Shown one piece after another: positions 35,282-44,416 of a stretch of DNA of 47,802 bases; position 1 is the stretch's first letter; every line of letters starts with the position of its first letter. The stretch is from Curvibacter lanceolatus ATCC 14669 (GTDB taxonomy: Bacteria; Pseudomonadota; Gammaproteobacteria; Burkholderiales; Burkholderiaceae_C), in the NCBI RefSeq assembly GCF_000381265.1, contig NZ_KB906287.1, forward strand, positions 1-47,802, in the 5' to 3' direction. The position numbers and the translations under genes were made by a program. The notes under the pieces are model-generated. The model saw only the letters and a list, made by a program, of their open reading frames with translations, had not been told where the DNA came from and ran no database searches.

Positions 35282-36796
35282 ATGCAGATGGAAAACTTCG
35301 CGCCCTTCATGTTCGGAGGGCTGGTGCTGGTGATGCTGATCGGGTTCCCGGTCGCGTTCTCACTGGCCGCTCTGGGCCTGGCCTCAGGCTTCTTCGCGAT
35401 CAGCCAGGGTTGGTTCCCGGCCAGCTACCTGTCGAACCTGCCGCTCAACATGTTCGGCATCCTGTCGAACGACCTCTTGCTGGCGATTCCCTTCTTCACC
35501 TTCATGGGCGCGTTGCTCGAGAAGTGCGGCCTGGCCGAAGACATGCTCGACTCGATGGGCCAGCTGTTCGGCCCCGTCAAGGGCGGGCTGGGCTACTCGG
35601 TGATCATCGTCGGCTTCATCCTGGGTGCCATCACCGGCACCGTGGCCGGCCAGGTGATCGCCATGGCGCTGATCTCGCTGCCGGTGATGATCCGCTATGG
35701 CTACAACATGCGCTACGCCACCGGGGTGCTGGCCGCCTCGGGCACCATCACCCAGTTGGTGCCGCCGTCGCTGGTGCTGATCGTGATGGCCGACCAGCTC
35801 GGCCGCTCGGTGGGCGACATGTACAAGGGCGCCTGGGGCCCCTCCATCCTGCAGGTGCTGATCTTTGCCGGCTACACCTTTGCGCTGGGCGTGATCAAGC
35901 CTTCGCACATTCCGGGCGTGCCCAAGTCGGCTCGCACCCTGGTGGGCTGGGCGCTGTGGGCCAAGTGCCTGCGCGGCATCATCCCCTCGGCCGTGCTGAT
36001 CTTCGCCGTGCTGGGTTCGATGGGCGGCCTGCCCGGCATCGACACCGCCATCGCCACACCGACCGAAGCCGGCGCCATGGGCGTGGTGGGGGCCATGGTG
36101 CTGGCCGCCATGCACAAGCGCCTGAGCCGTGGCCTGATCTGGGAGGCCATGCAAGGCACCATGCGCCTCACGGCCATGGTGGTGTTCATCCTGATCGGCG
36201 CACGCGTCTTCTCGATGGTGTTCCAGGGCGTGGACGGCGCCAAGTGGGTCGAGCACATGCTCAGCGGCCTGCCCGGCGGCCAGACCGGCTTCCTGATTGC
36301 CGTGAACGTGTTCATCTTCTTCCTGGCCTTCTTCCTCGACTTCTTTGAGATCGCCTTCATCATCCTGCCCATGCTGGGCCCGGTGGCCGACAAGCTCGGC
36401 ATCGACCTGGTGTGGTTTGGCGTGCTGCTGTGCGTGAACATGCAGACCAGCTTCATGCACCCGCCCTTCGGCTTTGCGCTGTTCTACCTGCGCGGCATTG
36501 CCGACACGCTGTTCAAGGAAGGTCGCATCAAGGCGCCCATCAAGTCGGCCGACATCTACATGGGCTCGATCCCCTGGGTGGTGATGCAGCTGATCCTGGT
36601 GGCCGTGGTGATCTTCGTGCCGCAGACCGTCACGATGTTCATCCCCAAAGAGGCCGTGATCGACGTCAACAAGGTGCAGATCGACGCCCCGCCGCCCGAG
36701 GCCGAAGACCCCTCGGCCGAAGATGCCGATGCCGAGCAGAAGAAGCTTGAGGAGCTGTTCAAGCCCTCGACCGACAAGCCGGCCGAAAGCAAGTAA
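35282..36796 (+). CDS. TRAP transporter large permease (DctM/TakM type) with acidic C-terminal tail
   Basis: A 504-residue DctM subunit with about 12 helices. Typical segments include FPVAFSLAALGL, LLLAIPFFTFMGALLEKCGLAEDML, TITQLVPPSLVLIVMADQ and TPTEAGAMGVVGA. The last 50 residues leave the membrane as a highly acidic Pro/Glu/Asp/Lys tail (PPPEAEDPSAEDADAEQKK), which is unusual for the family. The subtype matches the mannitol/chloroaromatic or alpha-keto-acid group. A rho-independent terminator follows 20 bases after the stop. Confidence 0.94.
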   Translation: MQMENFAPFMFGGLVLVMLIGFPVAFSLAALGLASGFFAISQGWFPASYLSNLPLNMFGILSNDLLLAIPFFTFMGALLEKCGLAEDMLDSMGQLFGPVKGGLGYSVIIVGFILGAITGTVAGQVIAMALISLPVMIRYGYNMRYATGVLAASGTITQLVPPSLVLIVMADQLGRSVGDMYKGAWGPSILQVLIFAGYTFALGVIKPSHIPGVPKSARTLVGWALWAKCLRGIIPSAVLIFAVLGSMGGLPGIDTAIATPTEAGAMGVVGAMVLAAMHKRLSRGLIWEAMQGTMRLTAMVVFILIGARVFSMVFQGVDGAKWVEHMLSGLPGGQTGFLIAVNVFIFFLAFFLDFFEIAFIILPMLGPVADKLGIDLVWFGVLLCVNMQTSFMHPPFGFALFYLRGIADTLFKEGRIKAPIKSADIYMGSIPWVVMQLILVAVVIFVPQTVTMFIPKEAVIDVNKVQIDAPPPEAEDPSAEDADAEQKKLEELFKPSTDKPAESK

Positions 36797-36816
36797 GCTC
36801 CGACGCCTCTCACCAC

Positions 36817-36841
36817 AGCCCCTGCCCGTCAGGGGCTTTTT
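36817..36841 (+). terminator. Rho-independent terminator after the TRAP permeases
   Basis: Stem AGCCCCTG / CAGGGGCT with a five-base loop, followed by a T run (36837-36841). It is placed just after the large permease and before the next gene on the same strand, so that gene may depend on readthrough or its own promoter. Confidence 0.85.
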
Positions 36842-36854
36842 CTTGGACCGACGC

Positions 36855-37388
36855 ATGAGCGATCTGACGCCTCAATCCCAGCCCCTGCCCGCCACAGACA
36901 CGCCGCCCGAGCTGCCCCGCATGGGGCCCCCGCCCTTTTGTTTCGAACCCGCAGGAGGCTCGGTCGAGGGGCCGGCCTTCCCGCGTCTGGTCAAGGCCCT
37001 GGCCTTGTTGGTCACCGTGGGTTGCGGGCTCTGGCTGGCCCAGCTGTGGTGGCAGGACCAGCCGGTGCTGCACAGCCGTTCGGCTGGCCTGTGGTTTCTG
37101 GCGGCCCAGGCCATGATCAGCTGCACGGCCTGGTTCATCGTGGTCAGCCGCACCCGGCTCGACAGCACCGAGTTGCGCCAGCGCTGGGTGGGCGACAAGG
37201 TGATGCCGCTGGCCGACCTGGCCTATGGCAAGCTGATCCGCGTGCGCGGGCTGGAGTGGCTGATCGCCCCCCGGCTCTATGTGCGCACGCTGGGTGGCAA
37301 GTTTGCGGTGTTCTACGCAGCCTCGCCTGAGCTGCGCACCGAGTTCGAACGCCTGCTGCGTGAATTGGCCGAGTTCCGCCGCATGTGA
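36855..37388 (+). CDS. Hypothetical two-helix membrane protein
   Basis: A 177-residue protein. A Pro-rich soluble N-terminus (residues 1-45, with PPPFCFEPAGG) is followed by two transmembrane helices (about 48-66, LVKALALLVTVGCGLWLAQL; and 79-98) and a C-terminal soluble domain of about 75 residues (RWVGDKVMPLADLAYGKLIRVRG, FAVFYAASPELRTEFERLLRELA). The tail resembles a small PH-like beta/alpha fold, but I cannot name the family. It starts 14 bases past the permease terminator and is convergent with the binding-protein gene. A link with transport is possible only by position. Confidence 0.75.
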   Translation: MSDLTPQSQPLPATDTPPELPRMGPPPFCFEPAGGSVEGPAFPRLVKALALLVTVGCGLWLAQLWWQDQPVLHSRSAGLWFLAAQAMISCTAWFIVVSRTRLDSTELRQRWVGDKVMPLADLAYGKLIRVRGLEWLIAPRLYVRTLGGKFAVFYAASPELRTEFERLLRELAEFRRM

Positions 37389-37405
37389 GCCTCCATGTGA
37401 GCCTC

Positions 37406-37433
37406 AAAAAAAAACGCACCTGAAGGGTGCGTT
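37406..37433 (-). terminator. Rho-independent terminator for the TRAP binding-protein gene
   Basis: On the minus strand AACGCACC / GGTGCGTT (37413-37433) forms an 8-bp stem with a five-base loop, followed by a run of nine T (A on the + strand, 37406-37414). It lies just after the binding-protein stop; it could also act weakly on transcripts from the left. Confidence 0.85.
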
Positions 37434-37471
37434 CTGCAAGCAGGGTGCCGGCTGGGCCGGCCCCTGGCGCC

Positions 37472-38551
37472 TTACAGCTTGGCGGTCTGCATGAAGCTGT
37501 CGAAGCGCGCTTCGGCGAAGCGGAACCAGAGGATCTGGTCCTTCTGGAAAGCACGGTAGTCGGAGTAGATCTTCTTCCAGTCGGGGTTCTTGGCCTCGAG
37601 TTCGGCGTAGATGGCCATCGAGGTGTCGAACGAGGCCTGCAGCACTTCCTTGGGGAAGGACACGACCTTGGTCTTGGCCCCCACCAGCTGCTTGAGCGCG
37701 GTCGGGTTCAGGGCGTCGTACTTGGCCTGCATGTCGACGTGGGCATAGGCCGAGGCGGCTTCGATGATGGCCTTGTTTTCGGCCGACAGGGTGTCCAGGG
37801 CCTTGTTGTTGATGAAGAAATCGACCTCGGGGCCGCCTTCCCACCAGCCGGGGTAGTAGTAATAAGGGGCCACCTTGTTGAAGCCCAGCTTCTGGTCATC
37901 GTACGGGCCCACCCACTCGGCGGCGTCGATGGTGCCTTTTTCGAGGGCCTGGTAGATCTCACCGCCAGGGATGTTCTGGGGCACGCCACCCATGCGTTCG
38001 ATCACACGGCCGGCAAAGCCACCGATGCGGAACTTCAGGCCCTTGATGTCGGCGGGGGTCTTGATCTCCTTGCGGAACCAGCCGCCCATCTGGGCACCGG
38101 TGTTGCCGCCAGCGAAGCTCACGATGTTGTACTTGGCGTAGAACTCGTTCATGAGCTTGCGGCCGTTGCCGTGCATCATCCACGAGGTCATTTGACGCGA
38201 GTTCATGCCGAAGGGGATGGCGGCACCGATCGCGAAGGCTTCGTTCTTGCCGAAGTAGTAGTACGGCACGGTGTGGCACATCTCGACCGAACCCTGCTGC
38301 ACGCCATCGACCACGCCCAGCGGGGGCATCAGCTCACCACCGGCATGCACCGAGATCTCGAACTTGCCACCCGACAGTTCCTTGACCTTCTTGGCGAACA
38401 CTTCGGCGGCGCCATAGATCGTGTCCAGCGACTTGGGGAAGCTGGAGGCCAGGCGCCAGCGCACGGCCGCCTGGGCATGCACGGCGGGGGCGGCACCAGC
38501 GGCCAGAACGCCTGCGATGCCTGCGTTTTTGAGGATTGAACGACGATCCAT
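37472..38551 (-). CDS. TRAP transporter substrate-binding protein (TakP-like)
   Basis: A 359-residue periplasmic DctP-type receptor. The N-terminus MDRRSILKNAG…AVHAQ is a Tat-like signal peptide cleaved near residue 27. The segment PYYYFGKNEAFAIGAAIPFG and the family-defining GTIDAAEWVGPYDD, then PGWWEGGPE, match TakP, which binds alpha-keto acids with sodium. The Arg in KFRIGGFAGRV is the usual carboxylate-binding residue. It is convergent with its presumed permeases 36-38 kb; in most genomes all three genes form one operon. The terminator lies just past the stop. Confidence 0.94.
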   Translation of the reverse strand: MDRRSILKNAGIAGVLAAGAAPAVHAQAAVRWRLASSFPKSLDTIYGAAEVFAKKVKELSGGKFEISVHAGGELMPPLGVVDGVQQGSVEMCHTVPYYYFGKNEAFAIGAAIPFGMNSRQMTSWMMHGNGRKLMNEFYAKYNIVSFAGGNTGAQMGGWFRKEIKTPADIKGLKFRIGGFAGRVIERMGGVPQNIPGGEIYQALEKGTIDAAEWVGPYDDQKLGFNKVAPYYYYPGWWEGGPEVDFFINNKALDTLSAENKAIIEAASAYAHVDMQAKYDALNPTALKQLVGAKTKVVSFPKEVLQASFDTSMAIYAELEAKNPDWKKIYSDYRAFQKDQILWFRFAEARFDSFMQTAKL

Positions 38552-38756
38552 TTGGTTTTGACTCCGAACTGTGTGAAAAACCCGCAGGCCACTGCCGCAA
38601 GCGACAGTCGGTCCTGCAATGAGGAGTCTGGATTGTAGAAAGCGCCCACGCCCCCCTGGCACGGGTTTACCCTGCGATCGGCGCCCGCTTGCGCAAGGCT
38701 TCAGGGTTTTGCAAGGATTTGTGAGACACCGCACCCCCACCCTGCAGGCGATCGGA

Positions 38757-40634
38757 TCAGTTCTGATCGGGCGGCAGCACGTAGCGACGCTCAATGGCCT
38801 GTCGGATGCCCGCCGCGTCCAGCCCCTGCAGGCTGAGCAGCTTGGCCGGGTCGCCGTGCTCGATGAACTCATCGCGCAAGCCCAATTGCAACACCGGACG
38901 CACCACGCCGGCCGCCTGCAGCGCCTCCAGCACGGCCGAACCGGCCCCGCCCATGACGGCCCCTTCTTCCACGGTCACCAGGGCCTCGTGGCTGTGCGCC
39001 ACCTGCAGCAGCAACTCGATGTCCAGGGGCTTGGCCCAGCGCATGTTGACCACGGTGGCATCCAGGGCTTCGGCCGCTTCGAGCGCGGGGTAGAGCATGG
39101 TGCCAAAGGCCAGGATGGCGATGCGCTGCCCCTGACGGCGCAGCTCGCCCTTGCCGAAAGGCAGCGGCTGCAGATCACTGGCGGGCACCGTGCCCACGCC
39201 GGCGCCACGCGGGTAGCGCACCGCCACCGGGTGGTTCTGTTGATAGGCCGTGGTCAGCAGTTGACGGCACTCGGCCTCGTCGGCTGGGCAGGCCACGCTG
39301 ACCTGGGGAACGCAGCGCAGGAAGGGGATGTCGTACGCCCCCGCATGGGTGGCCCCATCGGCCCCGACCAGGCCCGCGCGGTCCAGCGCGAACACCACGG
39401 GCAGGTTCTGCAGGGCCACGTCGTGGATCAACTGGTCATAGGCCCGCTGCAAAAAGGTGGAGTAGATCGCCACCACAGGCTTCAGGCCCTCGCAGGCCAG
39501 ACCGGCGGCGAAGGTGACGGCATGCTGCTCGGCAATGCCCACGTCGTGGTAACGGCCCGGGAAGCGCTTCTCGAACTCGACCATGCCCGAGCCCTCGCGC
39601 ATGGCGGGCGTGATGCCCACCAGGCGGGTGTCGGCCGCGGCCATGTCGCACAGCCACTGGCCGAAGACCTGGGTGAAGGTCGTCTTGCCGGGCGTGCTGG
39701 GCTTTTGCAGGCCCACGGCCGGGTCGAACTTGCCTGGGCCATGGTAGGCCACCGGGTCGGCCTCAGCCAGCTTGTAGCCCTGCCCCTTCTTGGTGACCAC
39801 GTGCAGGAACTGCGGGCCGCGCAGGTGACGCAGGTTCTCCAGCGTGGGGATCAGCGAGTCCAGGTCGTGGCCATCGATGGGGCCCACGTAGTTGAAGCCG
39901 AACTTCTCGAACAGGGTGGCGGGCACCACCATGCCCTTGGCCTGTTCTTCGAGGCGCTTGGCCAGTTCGAACAAGGGGGGCAGCGGCTTGAGCACCGATT
40001 TGCCCACCTCTTTGGCGGCCGCATAGAACTGCCCGCTCATGAGCTGGGCCAGGTAGCGGTTGAGGGCCCCCACGGGCGGGCTGATCGACATGTCGTTGTC
40101 GTTCAGGATCACCAGCAGCTTGCAGTCGTGCTGCACACCGGCGTTGTTCAGGGCCTCAAAGGCCATGCCCGCACTCATGGCACCATCACCGATGATGGCC
40201 ACGGCATGCCGGTCCTCGCCCTTTTGCCGAGCGGCAATCGCCATGCCCAGCGCCGCCGAGATGCTGGTCGACGAGTGCGCCGTGCCAAAGGTGTCGTACT
40301 CGCTCTCGGCGCGCTGCGGAAAGCCCGACAAGCCCCCCAGTTGGCGCAGCGAGGCCATGCGATCACGGCGCCCGGTCAGGATCTTGTGCGGGTAGGTCTG
40401 ATGGCCCACATCCCACACCAGCCGGTCTTGCGGGGTGTTGAACACCGCGTGCAAGGCCACCGTGAGTTCGACCGTGCCCAGGTTGGAGCTGAGGTGCCCG
40501 CCCGTCTTGGACACGCTGTCGATCACATAGGCCCGCAGCTCATCGCTGAGCTGCTTGAGCTCGCTGCGCGTCAGCCGCCGGAGATCGGCCGGATCGTTCA
40601 CCTTCTGCAGCAGGGGGTAGCTCGTGGATTGCAT
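38757..40634 (-). CDS. dxs: 1-deoxy-D-xylulose-5-phosphate synthase Dxs
   Basis: A 625-residue TPP-dependent enzyme that condenses pyruvate and glyceraldehyde 3-phosphate, the entry to the MEP isoprenoid pathway and to thiamine and pyridoxal synthesis. The thiamine motif [18 protein letters not shown] (about 153-170) and [13 protein letters not shown] are present. The transketolase middle domain has [31 protein letters not shown]. The C-terminal domain is complete. Length and residues are normal. It lies 72 bases after ispA, in the common ispA-dxs order. Confidence 0.98.
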   Translation of the reverse strand: MQSTSYPLLQKVNDPADLRRLTRSELKQLSDELRAYVIDSVSKTGGHLSSNLGTVELTVALHAVFNTPQDRLVWDVGHQTYPHKILTGRRDRMASLRQLGGLSGFPQRAESEYDTFGTAHSSTSISAALGMAIAARQKGEDRHAVAIIGDGAMSAGMAFEALNNAGVQHDCKLLVILNDNDMSISPPVGALNRYLAQLMSGQFYAAAKEVGKSVLKPLPPLFELAKRLEEQAKGMVVPATLFEKFGFNYVGPIDGHDLDSLIPTLENLRHLRGPQFLHVVTKKGQGYKLAEADPVAYHGPGKFDPAVGLQKPSTPGKTTFTQVFGQWLCDMAAADTRLVGITPAMREGSGMVEFEKRFPGRYHDVGIAEQHAVTFAAGLACEGLKPVVAIYSTFLQRAYDQLIHDVALQNLPVVFALDRAGLVGADGATHAGAYDIPFLRCVPQVSVACPADEAECRQLLTTAYQQNHPVAVRYPRGAGVGTVPASDLQPLPFGKGELRRQGQRIAILAFGTMLYPALEAAEALDATVVNMRWAKPLDIELLLQVAHSHEALVTVEEGAVMGGAGSAVLEALQAAGVVRPVLQLGLRDEFIEHGDPAKLLSLQGLDAAGIRQAIERRYVLPPDQN

Positions 40635-40706
40635 CGCGGATTGCTATTTGTTGGTCGAGTTGCCCGGGCGTCCATCATCAGGGCCGATGGGGCAGCTCGT
40701 GTTGAT

Positions 40707-41615
40707 TCAGTTGGAACGGTTCACCACCATGTTGGCCAGCGCCGCCAGCGCCTGCGTATCGGGCAGACCGCTGTCTGCCAGGGCGTCCAGCGCATCGTGC
40801 AGCAACTCGGCCGCGTAGGCACGCGAACGCTCCAGGCCCAGCAGCGAGACATAGGTGGGCTTGTCCTGCGCCGCGTCCTTGCCGGCCGTCTTGCCCAGCG
40901 TGGCCGAATCGGCCACCACATCGAGGATGTCGTCCACCACCTGGAACGCCAGCCCCATGGCCGCACCATAGCGATGCAAGGCCTGCAGTGCAGGCTTCGG
41001 ACAAGGGCCGCATGCGGCCCCCATCAGCACACTGCCCTGCAGCAAAGCCCCGGTCTTGAGGCGATGCATGCGGCGCAGGCTGGCCTCGTCCAGGGCTTTG
41101 CCCACGCTGGCCAGGTCAATCGCCTGCCCGCCGGCCATGCCCTCGCTGCCCGCCGCCCGGGCGAGCAAACGGCACAACACGGCCTGCATGGCATCGGGCA
41201 CGCTGCCGTCGTCCGGGGTCAGCAATTCAAAGGCCAGCGCCTGCAGGGCATCACCCGCCAACAAGGCACCGGCCTCGCCGTACTGAACGTGGACCGTGGG
41301 CTTGCCGCGGCGCAGCACATCGTTGTCCATGCACGGCATGTCGTCGTGCACCAATGAATAGGCGTGGATCAGTTCCACCGAACACGCGGCCCGCAGACCG
41401 GCGGCCGGCAAGCCTTGCACGGCCTCCTGGGCGGCCAGCACCAGCAAGGGCCGCAGGCGCTTGCCACCATCGAGCACGGCATAGCGCATGGCATCGCCCA
41501 GATTGGCCGGCGCATCCTGCCCCACCCAATCGCTCAAGGCCTGTTCAACCCGCGCCAGATGTGCCTGGCTCCAGGCCCGAACATCCCATTCCATCGTCGA
41601 TATCGCAGCAGTCAT
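40707..41615 (-). CDS. ispA: Farnesyl diphosphate synthase / polyprenyl synthetase IspA
   Basis: A 302-residue short-chain prenyltransferase that joins isopentenyl diphosphate units to make farnesyl diphosphate. The first aspartate-rich motif is DDMPCMDND (about 95), with the chain-length region just before it. The second is DDILD (about 235). Also visible are GGKRLRPLL and the KTGALL segment. The ATG at 41615 is taken; an ATG seven codons later is possible. The usual upstream xseB gene is not found here. Product feeds undecaprenyl, quinone and hopanoid synthesis. Confidence 0.96.
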   Translation of the reverse strand: MTAAISTMEWDVRAWSQAHLARVEQALSDWVGQDAPANLGDAMRYAVLDGGKRLRPLLVLAAQEAVQGLPAAGLRAACSVELIHAYSLVHDDMPCMDNDVLRRGKPTVHVQYGEAGALLAGDALQALAFELLTPDDGSVPDAMQAVLCRLLARAAGSEGMAGGQAIDLASVGKALDEASLRRMHRLKTGALLQGSVLMGAACGPCPKPALQALHRYGAAMGLAFQVVDDILDVVADSATLGKTAGKDAAQDKPTYVSLLGLERSRAYAAELLHDALDALADSGLPDTQALAALANMVVNRSN

Positions 41616-41916
41616 GCCTGCCCCCCCCGGTTTGTATTCATCGCCGCTCTGGCCCTGGCCTTGTTCAAACCAAGGCCGCACGCCCACGAACGCCGACGAA
41701 CGATGCAAAGGCAACACAGGCAGGACCGTCTGTAGAAAGGCTGGAGGCATGTCAGAGAGCATTAACAGGCAAACCCTGAATTCTAGGCGGTGTCCGGACC
41801 GACAGGACCGCGGGTGCACGCCATGGCGGTGCAGGCCGCGTCACAGCGGTGAATGGGTCAATCAGGGTACCCGCTTTTGCGCTGGGTCAGGAAAGCGGAA
41901 CGCCGCAGGGGCGGCA

Positions 41917-41946
41917 TTGGCGAATCAAGCACCCCCAGGGTACAAT
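41917..41946 (+). promoter_or_regulatory. Sigma-70-like promoter of the Rieske oxygenase gene
   Basis: TTGGCG (41917-41922), an 18-base spacer and TACAAT (41941-41946, five of six matches to TATAAT) face the Rieske gene. Transcription would start near 41953 and give a 5' leader of about 118 bases. Confidence 0.6.
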
Positions 41947-42037
41947 CCGCGGTTCCCCTCGCCGGCAACGCCGGTTCCCACCACCGCGCTTCAGCCCGTG
42001 GCCTGGCCCCTGGCCAAATGCCCCGGCGCGCTTTTAC

Positions 42038-42051
42038 CTCCCTGTGGGGAG
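42038..42051 (+). promoter_or_regulatory. Leader hairpin near the Rieske ribosome site
   Basis: CTCCC-TGTG-GGGAG can form a short stable hairpin about 20 bases before the ATG at 42071, next to the AGGTCAGG ribosome-site sequence. It may modulate translation. Confidence 0.35.
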
Positions 42052-42070
42052 TCTTTAGGTCAGGTCACCC

Positions 42071-43207
42071 ATGTCTGATTTAAGTCTTCAACTGCAGCAG
42101 GCCGCAAGCCAACTACCAGTTTCAAGCTATTTTGACGATGCGCTGTTCCAGCGCGAGATGGACATCATCTTCCAGCGCGGGCCCCGTTATGTGGGGCACC
42201 GTCTGAGCGTGCCCAATGTGGGCGACTACCATGCCCTGCCGCAAGAGAAGGGCGGCCGTGCGCTGGTGCACACCCCGACCGGCATCGAGCTGGTCTCCAA
42301 CGTGTGCCGGCACCGCCAGGCCATCATGCTCAAGGACCGCGGCTCGCTGCACGACACCGCCCCGGGCAGTGGCGGCGGCAACATCGTGTGCCCGCTGCAC
42401 CGATGGACCTACAAGGCCAGCGGCGAACTGCTGGGCGCCCCCCACTTTGCGCACGATCCCTGCCTGAACCTCAACAACTACAAGTTGCGCGAGTGGAACG
42501 GCCTGCTGTTTGAAGACAACGGCCGCGACATCGAGGCCGATCTGGCCCACATGGGTCCCCGCGCCGAGCTCGACTTCACGGGCTTCGCGCTCGACCGCGT
42601 CGAACTGCACGAGTGCAACTACAACTGGAAGACCTTCATCGAGGTCTACCTCGAGGACTACCACGTCGGCCCCTTCCACCCGGGCCTGGGCCAGTTCGTC
42701 ACCTGCGACGACCTGCAGTGGGAGTTCAAGGAGCATTACTCGGTGCAGACCGTGGGCGTGTCGGGCGGCTTCAACCGCCCCGGCTCCAGCGTGTACCAAC
42801 GCTGGCACGAGGTGCTGCTGAAGTACCGCGAAGGCAAGCTGCCCGAGCGTGGCGCCATCTGGCTGACCTACTACCCGCACATCATGGTCGAGTGGTATCC
42901 GCACGTGCTGACCGTGTCCACCCTGCACCCCGTGAGCCCGCAGAAGACGCTCAACATGGTGGAGTTCTACTACCCCGAAGAGATCACCGCCTTCGAGCGC
43001 GATTTCGTCGAGGCCCAGCAGGCCGCCTACATGGAGACCTGCATCGAGGACGACGAGATCGGCGAGCGCATGGACGCCGGCCGCAGTGCCCTGCTGGCCC
43101 GTGGCGACAACGAAGTCGGCCCTTATCAAAGCCCGATGGAAGACGGCATGCAGCACTTCCACGAGTGGTATCGCAAGACCATGGGCGCACAAGGTGCACG
43201 CTACTGA
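42071..43207 (+). CDS. Rieske non-heme iron oxygenase, alpha-subunit type
   Basis: A 378-residue ring-hydroxylating-type oxygenase. The Rieske cluster ligands are C79-x-H81 and C107-x2-H110 (NVCRHRQ … VCPLHRWTYKASGEL). The mononuclear iron site is in YLEDYHVGPFHPG, with H198 and H203. A bridging Asp or Glu is expected upstream. No beta subunit, reductase or ferredoxin gene is adjacent, so electrons must come from elsewhere. The overall layout is close to homotrimeric alpha-only oxygenases such as the choline, glycine-betaine or carnitine monooxygenase group, but the substrate cannot be named. Its own promoter and a terminator make it monocistronic. Confidence 0.88.
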   Translation: MSDLSLQLQQAASQLPVSSYFDDALFQREMDIIFQRGPRYVGHRLSVPNVGDYHALPQEKGGRALVHTPTGIELVSNVCRHRQAIMLKDRGSLHDTAPGSGGGNIVCPLHRWTYKASGELLGAPHFAHDPCLNLNNYKLREWNGLLFEDNGRDIEADLAHMGPRAELDFTGFALDRVELHECNYNWKTFIEVYLEDYHVGPFHPGLGQFVTCDDLQWEFKEHYSVQTVGVSGGFNRPGSSVYQRWHEVLLKYREGKLPERGAIWLTYYPHIMVEWYPHVLTVSTLHPVSPQKTLNMVEFYYPEEITAFERDFVEAQQAAYMETCIEDDEIGERMDAGRSALLARGDNEVGPYQSPMEDGMQHFHEWYRKTMGAQGARY

Positions 43208-43237
43208 CGCAGTGCCCAGGCCCTGCATTGACACACA

Positions 43238-43262
43238 AGCGACCCACGGGTCGCTTTTTTTT
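43238..43262 (+). terminator. Rho-independent terminator after the Rieske gene
   Basis: AGCGACCC / GGGTCGCT forms an 8-bp stem with a very short loop, followed by eight T (43255-43262). Placed 31 bases after the Rieske stop. Confidence 0.85.
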
Positions 43263-43331
43263 CGTAACATCGTGCGTTTTGAGCAATGGCCCACCGGGCC
43301 CGCGCCCAGACAACTCTCGAAAGTGAACCCG

Positions 43332-44243
43332 ATGCAGGCGATGTGGATGGTGGTGGCGGCCTTCTTTTTTGCCTCCATGGGGGTGTGCGTCAAGATCGCA
43401 TCCAGTCAGTTCAACGCCGCCGAACTGGTGTTCTACCGGGGTCTGCTGGGCATCTTCTTCATGTGGGCCCTGGCCCGCTACAGCGGCATCAGCCTGCGCA
43501 CCCGCTACCCCTTGATGCACGCCTGGCGCAGCCTGGTCGGCGTGACCTCGCTGGGGGCCTGGTTCTATGCCATCGGGCACCTGCCCCTGGCCACGGCCAT
43601 GACCCTCAACTACATGAGCAGCGTCTGGGTGGCGGCCTTTCTGGTCGGTGGTGCCTTGATGTCCTGGCGCCCATCAGCCACTGAATCGCGCCCCATGCTG
43701 CAAGGCCCTCTGGTGCTCACCGTGCTGGCCGGCTTTGCCGGCGTGGTCATGATGCTGCGGCCCTCGCTGCAGGGTGACCAGATGTTTGCCGCCCTGATCG
43801 GCCTGCTGTCGGGCATGTGTGCCGCCTTTGCCTACATGCAGGTCATGGCGCTGTCGCGCATCGGCGAGCCCGAAACCCGCACCGTGTTCTATTTCGCCGT
43901 CGGCTCGGCGCTGGCCGGCGGCCTGGGCATGGGCGTGGCCGGGGCCTCGCCCCTGAGCTTTCCGAGCGCGCTGTGGCTGCTGCCCATCGGGGTGCTGGCC
44001 TCGCTGGGCCAGCTGTGCATGACCCGCGCCTACGCCACGGCACGCAACCAGCGCGGCACGCTGGTGGTGGCCAACCTGCAGTACTCCGGCATCGTGTTCG
44101 CCGGCATCTACAGCGTGCTGCTGTTTGGCGACCACCTGCCCCTGGTGGCCTGGGCCGGCATGGCGCTCATCGTGGGCAGCGGCATCGGCGCCACCGTGCT
44201 GCGCGGCAAAGCCGCTCCGAACGCACCCGCAGAAGAACACTGA
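43332..44243 (+). CDS. EamA/DMT-family transporter
   Basis: A 303-residue drug/metabolite transporter with ten hydrophobic helices in two EamA repeats (about 2-125 and 130-290). Typical features are the N-terminal MVVAAFFFASMGVCVKIAS, the charged pair after helix 2 (ELVFYRGLLG), and the second repeat QLCMTRAYATARNQRGTLVVANLQYSGIVFA, reminiscent of the RhaT/YdcZ-type group. It probably exports an amino acid or other small metabolite. Own start ATG at 43332 with GTGAACCCG upstream, so the ribosome site is weak. Confidence 0.9.
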   Translation: MQAMWMVVAAFFFASMGVCVKIASSQFNAAELVFYRGLLGIFFMWALARYSGISLRTRYPLMHAWRSLVGVTSLGAWFYAIGHLPLATAMTLNYMSSVWVAAFLVGGALMSWRPSATESRPMLQGPLVLTVLAGFAGVVMMLRPSLQGDQMFAALIGLLSGMCAAFAYMQVMALSRIGEPETRTVFYFAVGSALAGGLGMGVAGASPLSFPSALWLLPIGVLASLGQLCMTRAYATARNQRGTLVVANLQYSGIVFAGIYSVLLFGDHLPLVAWAGMALIVGSGIGATVLRGKAAPNAPAEEH

Positions 44244-44416
44244 ACCCGATGGCCGGTGCCCCGCCCCAGCTCATGGGCCGGGGTAACAACAAATCCGTAC
44301 CTAACTTTCACGGCACACAAACCACTTACAGCACTTACATCTAAAAAGTCGATTTTTGGCGCTACCTTGTTCACCCCCGATGCCCAGAAGGCCTCCAAGC
44401 CGCATACCTCTCGGAC

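Larger units (their letters stand above)
41616..42070. other. Intergenic control region between ispA and the Rieske gene
   Basis: About 455 bases with no convincing gene. The right half carries the promoter at 41917-41946 and a leader of about 120 bases with several hairpins (CCGGC/GCCGG near 41962, GGCC pairs near 42001, and the CTCCC/GGGAG stem). No known riboswitch consensus was recognised. Confidence 0.6.

Noticed and set aside
38619-41357. Long open frame on the + strand across dxs and ispA
   Set aside because: Antisense to two conserved genes, with Arg/Gln/Gly-rich composition typical of shadow frames.
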